A DNA stretch of 64,000 nt, taken from Paenibacillus sp. MMS20-IR301 (GTDB lineage: Bacteria; Bacillota; Bacilli; Paenibacillales; Paenibacillaceae). The position numbers and the translations under genes are program-made. Below are positions 61,489 through 64,000 of the stretch, piece by piece. Below the pieces are notes generated by a model. That model was given only the letters and a program-made list of their open reading frames with translations, had not been told where the DNA came from and made no database searches. The stretch covers positions 5,214,001 to 5,278,000 of the forward strand of contig NZ_CP135275.1 in the NCBI RefSeq assembly GCF_032302195.1, written 5' to 3'. The stretch's first letter is position 1; the number at the start of each line of letters is the position of its first letter.

Positions 61489-63402
61489 TTATTTACGTCT
61501 GCTATTTCTTGCTCTTCTGCCCAGCAGCAGGCCCAGACCCGCAAGAGCTATACCGGCAATATAATAAGGCGCCGGACTGGATTCTCCCGTCTGCGGAAGA
61601 GTGGCTGCCGCAGTCACACTACCCTGCGGAATCTCTTCATCATCTATGGTTAATTCGGGACCCGCTGACGGCGAAGCTGCAGGAGTTCGCACCGGTGCCG
61701 CAGTGGCTGGCCGGATTGTAGCCTTCGGCAATATAGTGGCTACCGGTCCGAGCGGAACCGCATCATCCTCTACAATGAAAGTGGTAACCGGCGTCGGCGT
61801 CGCCAGAATGAACGTAAACGGCGATACCACTGGCGGAGCCGTTGGTGCCGGTGTCGGTGGCGCTGTTGGTGCTGGCGTCGGTGGAGCCGTTGGCGCTGGT
61901 GTTGGTGCTGCTGTTGGTGCTGGCGTTGGCGTCGGTGTCGGTTCCGCTGTTGGTGCTGGCGTTGGTGTTGGTGTTGGTGTTGGTGTTGGTGTTGGTGTTG
62001 GTGTTGGTGTCGGTGTCGGTGTTGGTGTTGGTGTTGGTGTTGGTGTTGGTGTTGGTGTCGCTGTCGGCGTTGCCGTCGGTGTCGCTGTCGGCGTTGCCGT
62101 TGGTGTCGCTGTCGGCGTTGCCGTTGGTGTCGCTGTCGGCGTTGCTGTTGGCGTTGCCGTTGGTGTCGCTGTAGGTGTTGCCGTCGGTGTCGCTGTCGGC
62201 GTTGCTGTCGGCGTTGCCGTTGGTGTCGCTGTCGGCGTTGCTGTTGGTGTCGCTGTCGGCGTTGCCGTTGGTGTTGCTGTCGGCGTTGCTGTCGGCGTTG
62301 CCGTTGGTGTCGCTGTCGGCGTTGCCGTTGGTGTCGCTGTCGGCGTTGCCGTTGGTGTTGCTGTCGGCGTTGCCGTTGGTGTCGCTGTCGGCGTTGCCGT
62401 TGGTGTCGCTGTCGGCGTTGCTGTTGGTGTCGCTGTCGGCGTTGCCGTTGGTGTCGCTGTCGGCGTTGCCGTTGGTGTCGCTGTCGGCGTTGCTGTTGGT
62501 GTCGGCGTTGGTGTAGATGGATCTTGACCTGTATATGGATAGTGGTGAGATTCCCCTGATCCAGAGAATGAAGCTCCAATTACATTGCCGTTAATTTGAG
62601 CATTGTTGAAGTTAATGGAAGCTAGCGGTGCAAATACAGTTCCCAATACACCTATGCCTTCAATCTGCACGCTGGTTGCCTGACTGAAGTTATATAACAC
62701 TTTTGTAGCCTGGGCTGTGCTGCTTTTACCATTTATCCAGACGCCCATGTTCTTCATAGAAACTGTAGATCCGGAAATATTAATTATGGCTGTCGAGCCT
62801 TCAGGAATATCAATACTCAGACCATGAGCACTGGATAGCTTGCTGCCGTCTACTGTAAATACATTCACACCGGAATTTTTACCTGTAAGAGTAAGGCTGC
62901 CATTATCCGTTGTAGTCCCGTTAGCGGAGACGGCGGCTAGCTGTTCCGATTTATTACGTAATAAGCTGAACTCGGCCGCGAAATCTATGACATTCTTTTT
63001 GAGCTGCAATGTTCCTGTACCTCCGCGAGGACCGCCGTTTCCGGTGTAATGCTCTCCGTACACTACATCACCAACGGTCTCCCCCTGCGAATAATTCAAA
63101 TCGCCACCAGCGATAAGTGAGTAAGCTTCCTTCGTTTCTTGACTAGTCAGACTGTGCCCAACTGAATAGCCTTCTTTTAAATTTACATTTCCGCCCGCGG
63201 CTAATCTGCCTTCCACATCACTGTGCATGCCTTCATAGCTGCCCAATATGAACACGTTATACTTAGAAGCATTACCAGGCAAAGAAGCTCCTTCGGCTTT
63301 TACTGAAATATTGCCAAGTAGAGTTATTCCGCTGCCACCTACAACCAAAACAGATATAAGACCTAACACGATAAGACGCTTAAACTTACTGAACCGGATC
63401 AT
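61489..63402 (-). CDS. LPxTG-anchored choice-of-anchor-A surface protein with long TPTA repeat stalk
   Basis: 637 residues. Signal peptide (1-36, [17 protein letters not shown]), a choice-of-anchor A domain (40-290; [35 protein letters not shown], then [18 protein letters not shown]), a stalk of [12 protein letters not shown] repeats (about 295-545), a short linker and the sorting signal LPQTGESSP with hydrophobic helix and RRARNSRRK tail. Sortase should link it to peptidoglycan; the stalk lifts the A domain off the surface, as in adhesins. A c-di-GMP riboswitch with terminator lies in its leader, so expression follows c-di-GMP level. GAGGTGA precedes the ATG. Confidence 0.92.
   Translation of the reverse strand: MIRFSKFKRLIVLGLISVLVVGGSGITLLGNISVKAEGASLPGNASKYNVFILGSYEGMHSDVEGRLAAGGNVNLKEGYSVGHSLTSQETKEAYSLIAGGDLNYSQGETVGDVVYGEHYTGNGGPRGGTGTLQLKKNVIDFAAEFSLLRNKSEQLAAVSANGTTTDNGSLTLTGKNSGVNVFTVDGSKLSSAHGLSIDIPEGSTAIINISGSTVSMKNMGVWINGKSSTAQATKVLYNFSQATSVQIEGIGVLGTVFAPLASINFNNAQINGNVIGASFSGSGESHHYPYTGQDPSTPTPTPTATPTATPTATPTATPTATPTATPTATPTATPTATPTATPTATPTATPTATPTATPTATPTATPTATPTATPTATPTATPTATPTATPTATPTATPTATPTATPTATPTATPTATPTATPTATPTATPTATPTATPTATPTATPTATPTPTPTPTPTPTPTPTPTPTPTPTPTPTPTPTPAPTAEPTPTPTPAPTAAPTPAPTAPPTPAPTAPPTPAPTAPPVVSPFTFILATPTPVTTFIVEDDAVPLGPVATILPKATIRPATAAPVRTPAASPSAGPELTIDDEEIPQGSVTAAATLPQTGESSPAPYYIAGIALAGLGLLLGRRARNSRRK
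61845..62518 (-). repeat. Tandem DNA repeat encoding the TPTA stalk
   Basis: Units of 12 bases (four codons TPTA) repeat for about 670 bp, with higher-order 24-base units that differ only in third codon positions (GTC/GTT/GTA alternation). The pattern favours slippage and unequal recombination, so length probably varies between strains. A shorter Pro/Thr/Ala-coding stretch of the same style is at 160-405. Confidence 0.9.
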
Positions 63403-63451
63403 ACAGGCTCACCTCACAGTTAATATAATAAATGCCTTGTTTCATATAACA

Positions 63452-63494
63452 AAAAAAGGCCGCCGGAAAGAGAGTATGCTCTTTACGGCAGCCG
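63452..63494 (-). terminator. Riboswitch-controlled terminator
   Basis: GGCTGCCGTAAAGAG and CTCTTTCCGGCGGCC pair (two mismatches) around CATA, followed by seven T. Its 5' arm overlaps the 3' strand of the c-di-GMP aptamer, so the two folds exclude each other. Confidence 0.9.
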
Positions 63495-63568
63495 GACGAT
63501 CATGGCGCTGTCAGGCGCTTTAGATTCCTTGACTTTGCGTCCCGCACTTTCGTACGGTTTGCTTTTAT
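63488..63568 (-). ncRNA. Cyclic-di-GMP class I riboswitch (GEMM-I) aptamer
   Basis: On the minus strand the conserved core is present in order: GCAAACC, GAAA tetraloop region CGTACGAAAGTGCG, GGGACGCAAAG, a CTAAA segment, a GCGCC/GGCGC-type variable stem, and ATGATCGTCCGGCTGCC. These are the ligand-pocket and tetraloop-receptor elements of the GEMM-I RNA. It precedes the surface-protein gene at 63402. Because the terminator 5' arm is shared, ligand binding should allow read-through (ON switch); this direction is inference. Confidence 0.93.
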
Positions 63569-63656
63569 ACGTGAGTAAGTTATTATGTTGTGAAATTATG
63601 CACTAAATCATATCTACAGTGAAAAGTCTATGACATTCGTTACTCTGGAACTATTT

Positions 63657-63959
63657 TCAGTTTATCTGCTCCCTCTGCCTGTTGTCAATTAATTCCTTTG
63701 TGAATTTTTGAATTATTTCCCCCTTAAAATCTCCCAATGCAGCACTATACAAGGATTTAACGCCAAATGCAGCAGTTTTCTCCCTAATCTCCCTTCTTCT
63801 TTTCATACTCCGCAATAAACGATCATGCTTTTTTGAAACTGCGCTAAAAGAACTATTTTTAAATATCGCAAATTTAAGTAAATCAAGATAGGATTCCAGC
63901 CCTTCTTGTATTGATTGCAGTTCTTCTAACGTATTCAGCTTCCGCAGGAAATATTGCAA
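63657..63959 (-). CDS. Hypothetical protein, start uncertain
   Basis: Up to 100 residues, Lys/Arg/Glu-rich, all-helical in appearance (NTLEELQSIQEGLESYLDLLKFAIF, KKHDRLLRSMKRRREIREK). It is AT-rich compared with the rest of the window. The first possible start (TTG 63959) overlaps or directly follows a TATAAT-like box and has no ribosome binding site, so either the real start lies beyond or it is a fragment. Function not recognised. Confidence 0.4.
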   Translation of the reverse strand: MQYFLRKLNTLEELQSIQEGLESYLDLLKFAIFKNSSFSAVSKKHDRLLRSMKRRREIREKTAAFGVKSLYSAALGDFKGEIIQKFTKELIDNRQREQIN

Positions 63960-64000
63960 AAATTATACCACACCGTTCCGAGTAAGCTTATGCAGCATCT

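Noticed and set aside
61601-62527. 308-residue rightward frame of VGVGVAVG repeats
   Set aside because: It is the antisense of the TPTA stalk; composition comes from the repeat.

Overview
The window looks like chromosomal DNA from a Gram-positive, low-to-moderate GC endospore-former of the Paenibacillus type. The reasons are AGGAGG-type ribosome binding sites with frequent TTG and GTG starts, an S-layer-homology protein and an LPxTG-anchored protein, a ctaCDEFG/ctaM cytochrome oxidase cluster, a YtrA-type GntR/ABC operon, Bacillus-type CcpA and sigma-A sites, and intergenic repeat families that I associate with Paenibacillus from memory. No rRNA, tRNA or CRISPR array was seen.

Layout. 1-3926: a large secreted S-layer protein with two purple-acid-phosphatase modules, cut by the window edge. 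4303-9079: a leftward ABC/GntR operon with a clear promoter and operator. 9571-10752: a tyrosine recombinase gene enclosed by perfect 31-bp inverted repeats. 10912-14988: a CheW-CheA-chemoreceptor set. 15077-16931: an array of short dispersed repeats, one copy split by an insertion sequence with 19-bp terminal repeats and a 5-bp target duplication. 17133-18415: a metallo-beta-lactamase-fold protein and an unknown. 18523-23956: the caa3-type oxidase operon ctaC-D-E-F-G-M (leftward) with promoter and cre-like sites. 24440-31506: housekeeping and unknown genes (xpt, lipid kinase, TrmB regulator, small alarmone synthetase). 31829-43589: SNF2 helicase, GH31 glycosidase, TspO-like protein, RidA, NAD(P)-binding protein, MFS transporter, orphan histidine kinase. 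43771-44297: small stress-type proteins including CsbD.

44532-57982 is the most coherent functional block. A PplA-like FMN-binding lipoprotein, an NDH-2 fused to a membrane domain, two prenyl-diphosphate-synthase subunits and, on the other strand, a UbiA-family prenyltransferase, an ECF module (EcfA1, EcfA2, EcfT), EetB and EetA together match the flavin-based extracellular electron transfer (FLEET) locus described in Listeria. Electrons would pass from NADH through Ndh2 to a dedicated quinone, through EetA/EetB and on to the flavinylated surface lipoprotein. The flavin transferase (ApbE/FmnB) is not in the window. The promoter region of the lipoprotein gene carries several palindromes of FNR/Rex type and one perfect palindrome between -35 and -10.

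58190-63568 has a cyclic-di-GMP theme. There is an HD-GYP protein with a HAMP domain, and a recognisable class I c-di-GMP riboswitch plus terminator directly in front of a long TPTA-repeat, LPxTG-anchored choice-of-anchor-A surface protein. An alpha/beta hydrolase and a structured, possibly non-coding stretch lie between them.
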